Source of the DNA: Leguminivora glycinivorella
Taxonomy: Eukaryota > Arthropoda > Insecta > Lepidoptera > Tortricidae
DNA: 64,000 bases
Assembly: GCF_023078275.1 (NCBI RefSeq)
Contig: NC_062983.1
Location: 8,363,001 to 8,427,000 of the forward strand
Reading direction: 5' to 3'
Part shown: one piece after another, positions 11,129 to 23,792 of the stretch
Layout of the letters: each line of letters begins with the position of its first letter
Position numbering within the stretch: the first letter of the stretch is position 1
Program-made: the position numbers and the translations under genes
Notes under the pieces: model-generated
Told to the model about the DNA's origin: nothing
Seen by the model: the letters and a program-made list of their open reading frames with translations, nothing else
Databases searched by the model: none

Positions 11129-13117
11129 GTCAGGTAGCCGTAAAATAGTCGGTCAAAACCGTCTTTAAGGGTACCCATACGGTCCCTGTTGGGTAATGCT
11201 GATTATAAAAATAATGACCAACTTGAAACCCTACTCTCTTTTAGAATATTTGTCGCCGCAATTTGCACATTCTACATAACAAAAATAATAAAAAAGGGGT
11301 AGAACTTATGATAATTCTACCAACTTAAATTTGATGATGAATAATGCAGTGTAGGCTTACTTCTGTTCACCTCTTATCATTCTTCACAACCATGTCACAT
11401 ATATTTTATTTTTACTTAATACTTTCGAATGATTTTAGTAACACCATACGAATCATTACCAAAACTGTATTTCAAAGTTAAAATCAAAAACGGTACAACT
11501 ACCATAAGCCAAAAACGTATTTATATATTGATATCATTTACACTCGACTTATTTCCAATAAAGCCTAAAAAAGGTTGGCAACTCCTTATTTATCATATGC
11601 CGGTCTTGCCTTTCTCTTTTATGCCGGACTTTCTGAGTAGGCATAATTTCTAAGTTACATATTTCAGAACGTAAAACTAGAAATTGAGCGCGTTTTGAGT
11701 AAATTAATAGTACTAGTCAGAAAGAACGGTTATTAAATGACTACGTTACATATACAATATACAAATATTCCGACTGCTTCTATTTTATTTTAATTTTTTG
11801 CGGAACCATGTTGAACTCGATGTTCGAGTTCGAAACACAAATCAAGATTATTGTGAACTAGTGTTCGTCCTAGGGATATGTATTGAAGACCAATGGCTTG
11901 AGGATGAAAAACTGGTATACCTTCGGAGGTGTGAGAGGCGTAGATATATAAACACAAAAGTTATAGTCAATAGACGGTCTTTCCGGGTAGACGGTCTTCT
12001 CCACACTGACCTTATACAAACTTTTTTTGAATATATTTGCTCGAAACACAATGGAAAGTTTAAGAAAGTATACGCCGATTACGTCGAGTCCACGTAATAA
12101 GTACTCAATGAAGAAATCGATTCTAAAATCGACTTATCATCGCGCGAATCAGTAATATCCGTTATGCAATCGGAAAGGAAGCACTACAGATGTTTTTCTC
12201 CCTTTTGTAAAATTTTTTATGTTAAAATCGTTTTAAAAGGCAGTTTGTTTCGAGGAAATCATTACTATTATGAGTATTTAAATTGAAAACACATATACTT
12301 ATTAAGGACGTAAGTCGTAAAGTTAACCACTCTAAATCATTATGTAGATAGTGTAGATACATAGTAGGTAAGTACTTCCATTAACATATTTGTATATCTA
12401 AGCGTTCTTTCAGTACACACAACACAAGGCGTTAGAATTCGATCCGAACTTCCAATTTTAAAAGCTGTTACCCAAGAATTCTAGTCATGAATGCGTATAA
12501 GTACACGTGGATCAGGAAATATGGATTTGTAAAACGTAATAGACAGTCGTCTTTAATGTTCGGACTAAACGTAGCCCACAACTACTGTAATGGCTTGGTC
12601 GGTAGCAGCGTAGCACTGTACCAAACCGTCTGTCACCGTCAAAACGTTAGCTAAGTTGCATTGTATGACAAGTTCCATAGACCTATGCCGCGTGACGACG
12701 ATGTGTCTGTTAACAGTGTTTGATGCAACTGGCCCTCAGAATCGCCGACATAACTGGCCAGTAATAAACATATTACTTCACACTTATCATTCAAAAATGG
12801 AACAGCCCGTCAGCAATTTTGCGCCGGCCCCGTATCTCATCAGTTTACCGTTAGAGAGTGAACTGATCGAACCCCTTTTTGTGGCTGTGTCAATGACCCC
12901 GTCTAGCCTAAACTGTCTAAACCTAAGTACACTATTACCTGTAGAATAAGTTCTAATTTTGCACGAGCCTATGTAACCTGATTTATACCTAAAAAGCCGT
13001 ACAATCGTTTCATGCCTCAAGGTTTATATTTCTAAAGCTTTAGTTACAAGTGATTATTAAAACGTCAAAAAATAATGTTAAGATATTAGTTAACGTCGCA
13101 TATTGAGATTATTGTGG
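11129..13117. other. About 2 kb with no identified gene
   Basis: The longest open frame (11,798-12,097, plus, 99 codons) starts at an ATG and is rich in Arg, Asp and Val. It shows no motif I recognise and no splice context or repeat match. 12,656-12,949 is also open but composition-driven. I regard the region as non-coding with low certainty. Confidence 0.4.
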
Positions 13118-13126
13118 AATTTGATT

Positions 13127-14910
13127 GTGTGTGTGTGGATTGAGTGAGCACCTTCCGAAAATAAAAAAAAATATGCTGATCATTTAGTAAAAGTTCTAAA
13201 ACAATTGTAAAACGAATCTCTGAATTTGTAAAAAGATAAATCAAAAGATACAGCCATTAACATGTGCTCACTCAGTTCTCACAAACTACCAACGAAAACA
13301 GTGAATATATTCATTTAACATATAATATTTATATACTAACATTTAGTAAAAAATAGGCCAACCTACCTCTATAAATATTAGATCACCTAGTGACGTATTA
13401 AATTTTTTACAAATAGTTTCTTATGCTCACTCAATCCACACACTTTTGAAAAGCCGAATTTTGATGAAAAACATAAGATTTAGACCGCTATTATATGTGT
13501 ATAGTTTAGTAAAAGTGAAATGGGAATTTGTAAAATACAAAACGAACCACTAACGTGTCAGGTTTTTTTATAATAAATTTTTGTATGTGCTCACTCAGTC
13601 CACACGTTTTGAGAAAGTTAAAAATGTAAATATCTTACGATTTGTAGCACCTAAGACACTCGAAAGTACTTCAACATTTAGTAAAAATTTTTACTAAATA
13701 TCCACCATCTAATATTTTATATTCGTTGTCTGGTTTTAAAGATATTCAGACATAACTTTTCTCATACAAATGTATCAAGTAGGGTGACCACACTATGTCG
13801 GCTCCTGATTTTCCCCACCTTCCCATTGTCATATTGAGATTGGGGAGTTTCGTTCGTTCAATTTTGATAATATTAAACTAATACCATTTTAATTCTCCAT
13901 CTGCAAACTGTTTTTAGGTTATGTTCTTGGCCTAGTGATGATGTGTATTGTGTAATTTTTATCGACGTCAGGATAATAACCATATCGACATTTATGCATT
14001 AAAAAGGACATGAATGATAATTGGTAAGAAACAAAGAATATAATACTTCACTAGTAAGAAACCAGAACCTGGTAATCTAATCGCGCTAACAGATGAGCGT
14101 ACCGGATTTGTAAGTGGGAGCGAGAAATAGTTATTCTTTTCTCGCTCCCACTTACAAATCCGGTAAACTATTATCAAAATTGAACGAAACTCCCCAATCT
14201 CAATATGACAATGGGAAGGTGGGGAAAATCAGGAGCCGACATAGTGTGGTCACCGTACTTGATACATTTGTATGAGAAAAGTTATGTCTGATTATCTTTA
14301 AAACCAGACAACGAATATAAAATATTAGATGGTGGATATTTAGTAAAAATTTTTACTAAATGTTGAAGTACTTTCGAGTGTCTTAGGTGCTACAAATCGT
14401 AAGATATTTACATTTTTAACTTTCTCAAAACGTGTGGACTGAGTGAGCACTTACAAAAATTTATTATAGAAAAACCTGACACGTTAGTGGTTCGTTTTGT
14501 ATTTTACAAATTCCCATTTCACTTTTACTAAACTATACACATATAATAGCGGTCTAAATCTTATGTTTTTCATCAAAATTCGGCTTTTCAAAAGTGTGTG
14601 GATTGAGTGAGCATAAGAAACTATTTGTAAAAAATTTAATACGTCACTAGGTGATCTAATATTTATAGAGGTAGGTTGGCCTATTTTTTACTAAATGTTA
14701 GTATATAAATATTATATGTTAAATGAATATATTCACTGTTTTCGTTGGTAGTTTGTGAGAACTGAGTGAGCACATGTTAATGGCTGTATCTTTTGATTTA
14801 TCTTTTTACAAATTCAGAGATTCGTTTTACAATTGTTTTAGAACTTTTACTAAATGATCAGCATATTTTTTTTTATTTTCGGAAGGTGCTCACTCAATCC
14901 ACACACACAC
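13127..14910 (+). mobile_element. Foldback element FB1, 1,784 bp, 745-bp inverted arms
   Basis: The termini are GTGTGTGTGTGGATTGAGTG and its reverse complement. The arms (about 13,127-13,872 and 14,166-14,910) are near-perfect inverted repeats around a loop of about 290 bp. A 9-bp duplication AATTTGATT flanks it (13,118-13,126 and 14,911-14,919). Each arm carries four copies of an 18-bp motif of the form TGCTCACTCARTCCACAC (in the left arm at 13,133 inverted, 13,265, 13,424 and 13,588) and repeated ATTTAGTAAAA and ATTTGTAAAA words. Long inverted arms with a 9-bp duplication recall Mutator-like elements. No transposase is encoded, so a helper element would be needed. Confidence 0.88.
14101..14164. 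repeat. Perfect 27-bp-arm hairpin inside the FB1 loop
   Basis: 14,101-14,127 (ACCGGATTTGTAAGTGGGAG and seven more bases) is exactly the reverse complement of 14,138-14,164, with a 10-base spacer. The same hairpin is conserved in the second foldback element (about 45,996-46,060). It may be a small nested MITE or a functional part of the element. Confidence 0.85.
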
Positions 14911-15170
14911 AATTTGATTTCATATTTTTTTGTTTGCAAAACTTTCTTAACGATTTGACAAAGCACTGTTACTGTGATTTGACCTTTATCTGGGCATGTA
15001 TTTAATCCGTCTCTTCGTAATTCAGGCAATGTCAAAGGTCACGTGGATTACATAGCACACTAACTATAAACTACACTACGGGCTTTGTGAGGTTCAAGTT
15101 ATTTCTCGAAACTTGAGCCCCCAAAATACCAAGTTAGATCTCTAGAATTGTGTTGGAGTAAGTGTTGTTT

Positions 15171-15665
15171 ATTTTCCCCTCACTAGCTCGAAAACACGTA
15201 ATTTATCCTTTAATGCCAGCGGGTAAAAACGCATTTTATCCACTTGTGGATAAACTAATTTGCCCTTGATCTTGAATATAGTCAAATTTTTTGCTTTAAA
15301 ATTGATGAAAGTGGGTGAATCTAGTGGTGAAGATGATTGGAACTACTGGAAGCAGTGATTAACGCTTTTTTTGCGTTGTACAGTCAACCAATTGGAACCC
15401 TAGGTCACTCTACAACCATGTCAAAATGACAAGCAGTAAGAGATTTCTTACAATCTGATTTATAACGTCACTATGACAAATTTCTATTCTATAGTGGCCT
15501 AGGTTCCAATTGGTTGACCGTACTTCCTCGATTCCTCGCTATAATGAGGGGAAAAGTTTTGTCTTACACACGGGTGCAAATGTATTTTACTTCTCGTGTG
15601 TTGTCTGTGAATTCCACACTGGGCGTTAAAATACAACTTTGCACCCTTGTATAACAAATAGGTAA
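15171..15665 (-). mobile_element. Composite lepidopteran repeat (parts A and B), interrupted by a MITE
   Basis: 15,171-15,340 is the reverse complement of 47,033-47,185 (part A, with GTGGATAAA and TTTTTACCCGC). 15,535-15,665 is the reverse complement of part of 45,040-45,248 (part B, with ACAAGGGTGCAAAGTTGT). Here A and B lie next to each other, separated only by a linker and a TA-flanked MITE. At 45-47 kb they are separated by a foldback element. The shared order shows that A and B are one repeat. Confidence 0.7.
15381..15520. mobile_element. TA-flanked MITE with 28-bp terminal inverted repeats
   Basis: The left end CAGTCAACCAATTGGAACCC continues to TAGGTCACT; the right end is its inverse with two changes. 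TA dinucleotides lie on both sides, as expected for Tc1/mariner-type insertion. The body is 140 bp with no coding. A shorter related element is at 49,308-49,393. Confidence 0.8.
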
Positions 15666-16011
15666 CTATTCTGTACTGTAATTCATCGCTTCGCTTGCCC
15701 TTATCCCAATAGGTATCATGTCTATTCTGTTTATATTGTACTGTAAATAGATACATGTAAAGTAGATACATGTTACCCTAAATCAAATGACAAATATGTA
15801 TCGTAAAATATTGATTGAATGGTCATGTCTTCCTTTAAACGGAATTCTAAGTAGCTCCAATCTATTTTACATTCATAGACCTCATTTCATCTGTCAGCTG
15901 CAACAAAGGCGTATGATTGACTTCTTTTAGGGCCCCAGCGATGACAGACTACCGGGCCTTGAAGAACGAAGTGATTATTTCTATCTCTATCACCCTAATA
16001 TGCAGTAATAG

Positions 16012-19000
16012 CGGCCGCATATTTTAAAAATTTATAGAATCGTAACGGCTGCACCGATTTTGATGGTTGAGGTGTCTATCGCATCGTATTGAAGCGTTAA
16101 TTAATATAAAAAATTAAAGTCATAAAAAATTAAGATGGCGGCCGAATAATAAGAAAAATATGAAAATTTCAAACTATTTTTTTCATTCTCGTGCAATTTA
16201 CCAATAAATTTTATATGATATGGTCACATTTTTATGTATTTAAATTAAACCTGATAATATTATCTACATAATAAAATAAAAATCATGAAAATCCGTTGAG
16301 TAGTTTTTGAACTATACTCATTTGAAATGGAGCGCGCGGATTTGAAAGACGTTTTCGCACGTGATGTAAACAATTTTGGAATCATAACGGCTGCACCGAT
16401 TTTAATGGTTGGGGTAGCTATCAGTTTGTATTAAAACATTTATTTATATAAAAATTAAAATCATTTAAAAAATAAAGATGGCGGCCGAATAATAAAAAAA
16501 ATATGAAATTTTCATTTTTTTTTTATTCTCACGAAATTTACAAACAGTTTTTCTACCATATATGGTCACATTTTTATTTTTTTAAATAAAATCTAATATT
16601 AACATCTGCAAAATAAAACAAAAAACATTAAAATCCGTTCAGTAGTTTTTGAACTATACGCATTGAAAATGAAGCGCGCGGGTTTGAAAGACGTCTTTGC
16701 ACTTGATATGTGATGCATCGTATCGTTTGGTACCGCTACACACGCAAGACTGATTATTTATTTTGGTCACAACTTACTATATTACTATTCAGAATCAATG
16801 TTTTTAGTATTTATATACATTATTAGTTTTTTATTCCGAGTTTAGGTATATTTAGATAACCCCCGTAAACTTGACCATCACATAATTTGTATTTTAATAC
16901 GTAAAAGAACTTAAATGCACATAACATAACATTTGTATTAATAGCAATTGTCCTTTCCGAGGACTCCAGAGATAATTTTCGACAACTTAGGGGGCTTCAG
17001 AAATATCTATGTATAAAATAACTTGTTTTCTGCGACAAGGAGCGTATGTTTTTGTAGTGCTGGCGATGTTGGTGGGATGCTGGTTATTAATTTTGGTTGG
17101 AAACAGTTCCAAACGCACCAAGTTAACCGATAAATGTTGAGTCTGCGGATCAAGTTTTTAAGCATGGCCATTATTCCTCCAGGAATACACTGTTCAGCAT
17201 GCCAACCAACAATACTTTTTCCAGAAACTATAGCCTGTTGATGTTATAAGTGTGGTGATTTTTTTTCTAAACAATTTACTTCCTCAGAGAACATTTGCTC
17301 TGCTATTTCAGGGTAAACCATAGGAACGTAACCGGAAGAAGCTGATAGCCTCATTGTACCTCGCCCAAAAGATATGGCGGAACAGGGACTCACGCGTATC
17401 ATCACATCTTCCGATACAGATGTCTTGGTATTTAAATAAAAACCACGGGAGTCTTCGGGTGAAGGATAGACGTAAAGTCAGTGGCCAGATTCGGGTTTGG
17501 ACCTAGCTTAGAGCCTCGCAAGGCCTCATGTGAGACCTCGAGTGAGTTCAGGGTGGTAACGGATGCTAGAGTGTCCCATGCCCTTCGTTGAGTTTATCTC
17601 GCAGTTTGTAGCCGTGGAGGCTTTCAAGGCGTTACGTGCGAGATCGGACGTGATGTAAATGGAGGCAGGAATGACGGCAAAACGACACTTTACGAGTGCC
17701 TCAGCCGCCAAACCATACCGGTAAACAGGCCTGAGTCCATGCTTGCTCACTAAAATATGTGTTAAGAACGGTCCCAATTTGGCATTTAAGCATGTGATCT
17801 ATGGAGCTAATTATATTGGGAAATTTCCAATTCTTATCTAGTATATTTTCTTAAGACTTCAAATGAGAATAACCTACCGGAGTATAAGGTACTACTGCTA
17901 TTCGTGGTTTTTACGCTTTTACGTCTGATACGTTAAGTTAAGTTATACCAGCTTTGATAGAAACATCGCAGTAACTACAAAGTCTTCCTGGAGGAATAAT
18001 CGCTATGCTTGAAAAGTTCACTCCAGTTCAACTTGGTGAGCAAGAAACTGTTTACTACCGAAAATAAATTAGTACCTAACCAACATCGGCAGCACTCCGT
18101 GTCGTATAACAACGCCCCATATTCTGGATATTACTTCTGTGCCTATGCCATCATCCTGGGGTTGGAAGACGTACAATGATAGTTGGGTACTGCAGTGGTC
18201 TGAAAACAGGGAGATATGGTATGAATATGTATACTTGGACAATTGCGGTTGTGAAAAAGGCTGCGAAACAATACGCTGTACGTGTTGTGGGTCTACCCTG
18301 CGCGGCGCAATGCAAATAATGCAATGTATTAATAATGTTATCATTATTTCCTTGTTTGATATTATTTTGTATCTCTTTTATCTTTCAGTATAACCTAGAC
18401 GAGAAGCAAAAAATATGTTTTGTATTAATATATGTTTCCGTAGCCCCTACAGGAGTTGTCGAAAATTATCTCTGGAGTCATCGGAAAGGACAATTGTTAT
18501 TAATACAAATGTTATGTTATGTGCATTTAAGTTCTTTTACGTATTAAAATAAAAATTATGTGATGGTCAAGTTTACGGGGTTGTCTAAATATACCTAAAC
18601 TCGGAATAAAAAACTAATAATGTATATAAATACTAAAAACATTGATTCTGAATAGTAATATAGTAAGTTGTGACCAAAATAAATAATCATTCTTGCGTGT
18701 ATAGCGGTACCAAACGATACGATGCATCACATATCAAGTGCAAAGACGTCTTTCAAACCCGCGCGCTTCATTTTCAATGCGTATAGTTCAAAAACTACTG
18801 AACGGATTTTAATGTTTTTTTTGTTTTATTTTGTAGACGTTAATATCAGATTTTATTTAAATAAATAAAAATGTGACCATATGGTAGAAAAACTATTTGT
18901 AAATTTCGTGAGAATAAAAAAAATTGAAAATTTCATATTTTTTTTATTATTCGGCCGCCATCTTTATTTTTTTAATGATTTTAATTTTTATATAAATAAA

Positions 19001-19433
19001 TGTTTTAATACAAACTGATAGCTACCCCAACCATTAAAATCGGTGCAGCCGTTATGATTCCAAAATTGTTTACATCACGTGCGAAAACGTCTTTCAAATC
19101 CGCGCGCTCCATTTCAAATGAGTATAGTTCAAAAACTACTCAACGGATTTTCATGATTTTTATTTTATTATGTAGATAATATTATCAGGTTCAATTTAAA
19201 TACATAAAAATGTGACCATATCATAGAAAATTTATTGGTAAATTGCACGAGAATGAAAAAAAATAGTTTGAAATTTTCATATTTTTCTTATTATTCGGCC
19301 GCCATCTTAATTTTTTATAACTTTATTTTTTTTTATTAATGAACACTTCAATACAATGCGATAGACACCCCAACCATCAAAATCGGTGCAGCCGTTACGA
19401 TTCTATAAATTTTTAAAAATATGCGGCCGCCAT
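16012..19433. mobile_element. Foldback element FB3, 3.4 kb, with tandemly duplicated arms
   Basis: The outer arm 16,012-16,985 is the inverted copy of about 18,468-19,433; both start with GCGGCCGCATATTTTTAAAAA-like ends. Each arm holds two tandem ~350-bp units, each with AACGGCTGCACCGATTTT, GATGGCGGCCGAATAAT and AGTAGTTTTTGAACTATAC. The loop (about 16,990-18,465) carries decayed protein-coding remnants described separately. Arm identity is high but below that of FB1. No flanking target duplication was found by eye. Confidence 0.8.
17330..18340 (+). pseudogene. Decayed transposon-type protein in the FB3 loop
   Basis: Two separate fragments read like one uncharacterised protein family often found with arthropod mobile elements. 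At about 17,345-17,455 a plus frame reads SLIVPRPKDMAEQGLTRI then ITSSDTDVLVFK and a stop, matching the usual 'PDTDVLVLL' block. At about 18,139-18,330 another reads MPSSWGWKTYNDSWVLQW, then NCGCEKGCETIRCTCC, matching the WGW...W and Cys-rich C-terminus of the same proteins. Between and around them the frame is broken and about 600 bases do not translate sensibly. It is therefore a pseudogene. The family link is from memory of the motif order. Confidence 0.55.
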
Positions 19434-19746
19434 TTTGGAAAATGTCCGCCATCTTGAATTCTAGTGGATGAAAATCGTGTTTCCTCGGATGAAATCATTT
19501 ATATTGGTCCCTAGTATCACTGTGCAAAGTGGCTTGCTTTCTGCATAAAGTGCAGCTTTTGACCAGAATTTCGCCGTAAGCCCTATGACTATAATAGAGA
19601 AGGGAATAGAGGAACGAAGTAGTTCGCGAGCCCAGGCCCTTAGTTGCTCAATGTCCGTTCTTTTGATAATGAATGAACTTCGGTTGCGTAAGTAGGCCAT
19701 ACTGTACGTGATCTTTTAAAGTTTTAATGATTCATAAGAGAACTAT
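19434..19746. other. Spacer with no identified gene
   Basis: The minus-strand open frame 19,461-19,700 has no recognisable motif. No repeat was recognised. Confidence 0.35.
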
Positions 19747-19935
19747 AAATTTAAATAGATATCATACACGAAAGAAAAAACGACAGGGCCCACTGGTGGC
19801 CGAGCCGCCCGCGCGGGCGGGTGGTCTAGTGGTGAGGACGTTAGCCGCGTAAAGACCCGGGTTCGATTCCCGGCTCGGCCACCAGTGGGCCCTGTCGTTT
19901 TTTCTTTCGTGTATGATATCTATTTTAATTTATAA
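19747..19935 (+). mobile_element. Palindromic tRNA-derived SINE
   Basis: A pol III head with A-box TGGTCTAGTGGT (19,822-19,833) and B-box GGTTCGATTCC (19,860-19,870) is followed by a SINE body (CACCAGTGGGCCCTGTCG and TTTTTTCTTTCGTGTATGAT). The same body occurs as an almost perfect inverted copy before the head (19,747-19,804), so the unit is a hairpin of about 58-bp arms around the tRNA-like core. A minus-strand relative without the inverted copy is at 50,850-50,955. Confidence 0.8.
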
Positions 19936-20670
19936 TTTATATATAGTAGTGTGACTACTTGAAAAAAAAAAGAACAAATCGAAAAATATTCAATAAAATA
20001 ATTTGATTTGTTCCCTAGTCATAAGAGAACTGTTTAAAAAAAAATCCTATTAGTATCTTTATTTGTATTTTGTACATGTACGTTTCTATAAAAGCGCGTT
20101 TATTAGCAAGATTTTTCAAAAAAGAGAACTAAATACATCTCACTTACTTAAAACTATATTGCTTATTACAATACAACAAAAGATTAAAGAGAACTACAAC
20201 ATCAGTTGACTACTCTCAAAACCATATCAAGTTCTGATTTACTTATTTCAGAGTTGATCTACCTAAAAACATTGACAAATTGTTGTCAGTTTATTCAGAA
20301 TAGGTGCTGATTTCTCACGAATTGGTGACGGAAACCTTTAGTGCAATGTTACATCCACTACGATTAATGCTGTTGCTCACACTACCTACGAGGCGTATTT
20401 CAGAGAATTTGGCCTAAATTATGCAAATGATTGCGCACGCGCCTAGCTCTACAAATAGGTACCTCATTAAATCCTCTGCTCGGAGTTGTGATGCAAAACA
20501 AAAACTAATGTTTGAGGTTAAAGTTCATCTTCAGCATTACAACAGCAGCAATAAGATTTGCGAAATTAGTATGTACCTACCAGGTTACCATAATAGGGAA
20601 AGTCATAATGGTATTCCAAGATAATCTTGAGGCGTGCCTACCACCTGTACGATTGAGGCATCTTAAGCCC
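19936..20670. other. Unassigned AT-rich DNA
   Basis: No splice-bounded exon or repeat was recognised. Confidence 0.35.
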
Positions 20671-21015
20671 CCCATTCACGGTACGACATATCTGTACGAT
20701 CCGTCGCAACATGTCATTCGTAACAACCGATCGACAGTGTAGTCAACATCGTAATCGATTTACTTGATCGCATACGATATCGCACATCGCAACAAAATCC
20801 CGTGCGATCGAAAGTGTGCCCTTTGCGACCACAGATTCTATTTTTATCTCGTACTTGCCTACTGATTTTATTATTCCGTCTCGTGCGAGTAACGGGGGTC
20901 ATTTTCGATATCGTAAACGATCAATCGCCTCGTGTGTAGCGGCGCTTTCGATGCGCCCGATCGTTCATGATATCTGTCCGATCGATCGAAGCGACGGATC
21001 GCACCGTGAATGCGG
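20671..21015. mobile_element. MITE with ATTCACGGT terminal repeats
   Basis: The left end CCCATTCACGGTACGA and the right end TCGCACCGTGAATGCGG are inverted. GATCCGTCGC near the left end and GCGACGGATC near the right extend the inverted repeat. The interior is rich in CGATCG words. About 345 bp, non-coding. Confidence 0.65.
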
Positions 21016-22924
21016 CAATGTACACAAAAACACGTAGGTAGAGGTTACTAGAAATCGAAACAGTATTAGATAATCTTAGTTTCCACGGCCGGCGAAACGT
21101 TCCATGTCTCTTACCATAAAAAAGAAATTTGATTGTTTCTTTAGACTAATATTGTGTCAATGCGTCTTGATGGTATGCGATAAAGTGGAACGTTCTGCCG
21201 ACCACCGACACTAATAGGGAGATACGTTTTATTCCATGCAATATCCACTGTAGATATACGGAGTCCCTACTACATTGTCTTTTAAAGCTGCGTACGGACT
21301 GCGCCAGCCTGGGCAAGCCGGCACGCGACTTAACATGAATTCTATGTCCTATATCCTATATCGGCAGTAGGTATGTCTAATCCGTTAATTCCGCAGTCGA
21401 TGTCACCCGATCCGGAGCAAACAGTGAGTCAATCGCACCCACTCATCACCCCCCGCCGACCTTGTGTTACCCTCAACGCAAGCGCAGCTACCGCCTAAGG
21501 TATAAGAGACAGCGGATAGAAATTGACGTGACTAGAGGTGTATTCGTCCGTCAAACGATGAACAGAAACGGAGGTCGAGGGGGTTTAAACCCTGCAGGAG
21601 CGGCAGGTGGCGGCAGTGTATAGGTTGCAACTGTAGCAAGCACATTTGCTTGCCCCCTTGTCCATTTATTAAACTTGAGACTTGCACAGCGTTTGTCGAC
21701 TGTCATATGTCATTAGCTGTAACTGTGAGAGGATGTTATGACATGACTGCGTCATGGTAGCATTTCTAGTCTTTCAGCGACATTATTTTAAACTTTTTAG
21801 ATACTGTATATATATATTATTGATACAAAAAGATTACTTGATTGACCTCATTTTTAAACTTAATAGTTTTTACTCCTTTCTTATACTTTGATGTTAATGT
21901 GGATCAGTGTTGCAATAGAACAAAATTGCACTATGCATTTTGCACCACTTATCACACTTATGACTTGCACCATTTCTTTTTTAGCTCTGTTCTGATGTGT
22001 GTTGCTCTGGCTACATTAGCATGACCGGTATTGCAATTGTTGGCTGACTCATAAGCCCATGCAGTTCAAGAAAATACATTCGGTAAAACTTCATGTCAAT
22101 CATGTCTCTTTAGTTAACATTCTTATTAGAATATTGACATATTTACCTATATTTACAATCATTAGTCATTATAAACCTTTGTTGATTCAGAATTTAAGTA
22201 TTACTTAGTTTAGCTATTATATGCTGGATTCTTATATCACATAATAGAATAAGAAACAAAATACAAAATATTTTTATCTATCCTATTGGTTGCTTGTGTC
22301 AACTTAATCAACAATCAATTTGTTGAACCACAAACCAAGTTATCAGATTGCCAAAAAGAAGGCAAAATGACAAAAGGCATACACAAATATTGATCAACTT
22401 CAGATATAGGCTGTTTGACATGATAATATTTGCTAATTAAAATTTATTTTAGTTGGGTTTCTTAAGAACCCTAATGTTTTATTGACATATTAATCACCAT
22501 ACATTTGGTAGAAAAATATTCAACATACAGGTATAATCATTTCCATCACATTCACTTTTTAATGAGACCAAAAACAATATCCTACTTTGATAACAGACTT
22601 CACCATTCAATCTTATCACCGCTGTCAATAAATGAATGCTGATAAGCTGGTCCATAAATATAGTAAGCAGTGCCAGTTACCTACTTAATGATTTGTCAAC
22701 AAATCCACAACAAAATGTTTATGAGCTTCAGTTAGTTTTTGAACAATAAATTGTGATACATCCCTAATAAAATCAGAGCACTAATGAGGTCAACAAATAA
22801 TTTGTTATGCTTTGTACACATAGTTATTTAATCAGGTCTAATTGAATATTATTTCATTATATTTTAGCTGAGGCCAGCTGTGATTACATTAAGACTCATT
22901 CACATCACTAAATATTATATGTAT
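21016..22924. other. About 1.9 kb with no identified gene
   Basis: 21,290-21,640 is somewhat GC-richer, but I see no frame or exon that I can support. 21,700-22,920 is AT-rich with no recognisable repeat. It may be part of the first PACS intron. Confidence 0.35.
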
Positions 22925-23218
22925 ATTTGGCCTAGCGGTAAGAGCGTGCAACTTTCGATCCGGAGGTCGCGGGTTCGAACCCCGGCTCGTACCAATGAGT
23001 TTTTCGGAACTTATGTGCGAAATGTAATTTGATATTTGCCAATCGCTTTTCGATGAAGGAAAACATCGTGAGGAAACTGGACTAATTCCAACAAGGCTTA
23101 GTTACCCTAGTGCCTACGCCAAATTTTGGGATTAGTTGTCAAAGCGGACCCCAGGCTTCCATGAGCCGTGGCAAATGCCGGAATAACGCAAGGAAGATGA
23201 TGGTGATGATGATTAGAT
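22925..23218 (+). mobile_element. Full-length tRNA-derived SINE ending in (GAT)n
   Basis: A-box TGGCCTAGCGGTAAGAG and B-box GGGTTCGAACCCC are followed by a body containing CGCTTTTCGATGAAGGAAAA and GTGAGGAAACTGGACTAATT, a GCCGTGGCAAATGCCGG stretch, and the 3' end GATGATGGTGATGATGATTA. I recognise this as a common lepidopteran SINE body. Head, body and microsatellite tail are all present. Confidence 0.85.
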
Positions 23219-23792
23219 ATCATCCTAACTACCTATTGCAAGAATTATTTTATTCCAACAATGTTCAATAAGTGAAAATTCAGTGCACAAGACTATTGTT
23301 ATAATATGCCCCGTTTCTATTCTTTAAAGATACTAATAATGTTTATATGCATGCATGTAACAGGAAAACAAATAACTTTTATATGATTAAAACAATAATG
23401 CAATGAGAGCTCAATGTTTCCTTTAGCTCAATAAGATTAGAGAATTGTTTCACAATAACAAATACTGACTAAACAGTTTTAAATATTTCAGCCTCATAGT
23501 TTTCCTGTCATCCAATAAAATTGCAGTAATGCAGGAACAACACAATGAGTTCGTATCTCCAATAAACTCTCCAATGCAATACACACAAATATAAACAATG
23601 CAAAACAAATAGTATGTGTCTACGGAACGGCGATAACACGCCGGCTTCGATTATAATACCTATAGCGCACTGTAGCACGTTCCTCGGCCAACACGGCCGA
23701 TAAACCGCAACTCGGCAGCCAAACAACCGCAATTCATAACTTAAAATACCCCTTCCAACTCTTGTAAAGTCCTCCCCGTCTATCAAACTCAC

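Noticed and set aside
11798..12097. 99-codon plus-strand frame as a gene
   Set aside because: It has an ATG and stop but no recognisable motif, no intron signals and no repeat or gene context; noted only as unassigned.
22925..22998. Possible tRNA gene
   Set aside because: A and B boxes are present but are followed by a known-type SINE body and GAT tail; the acceptor stem does not pair. The same reasoning applies at 19,822, 52,745 and 62,868.
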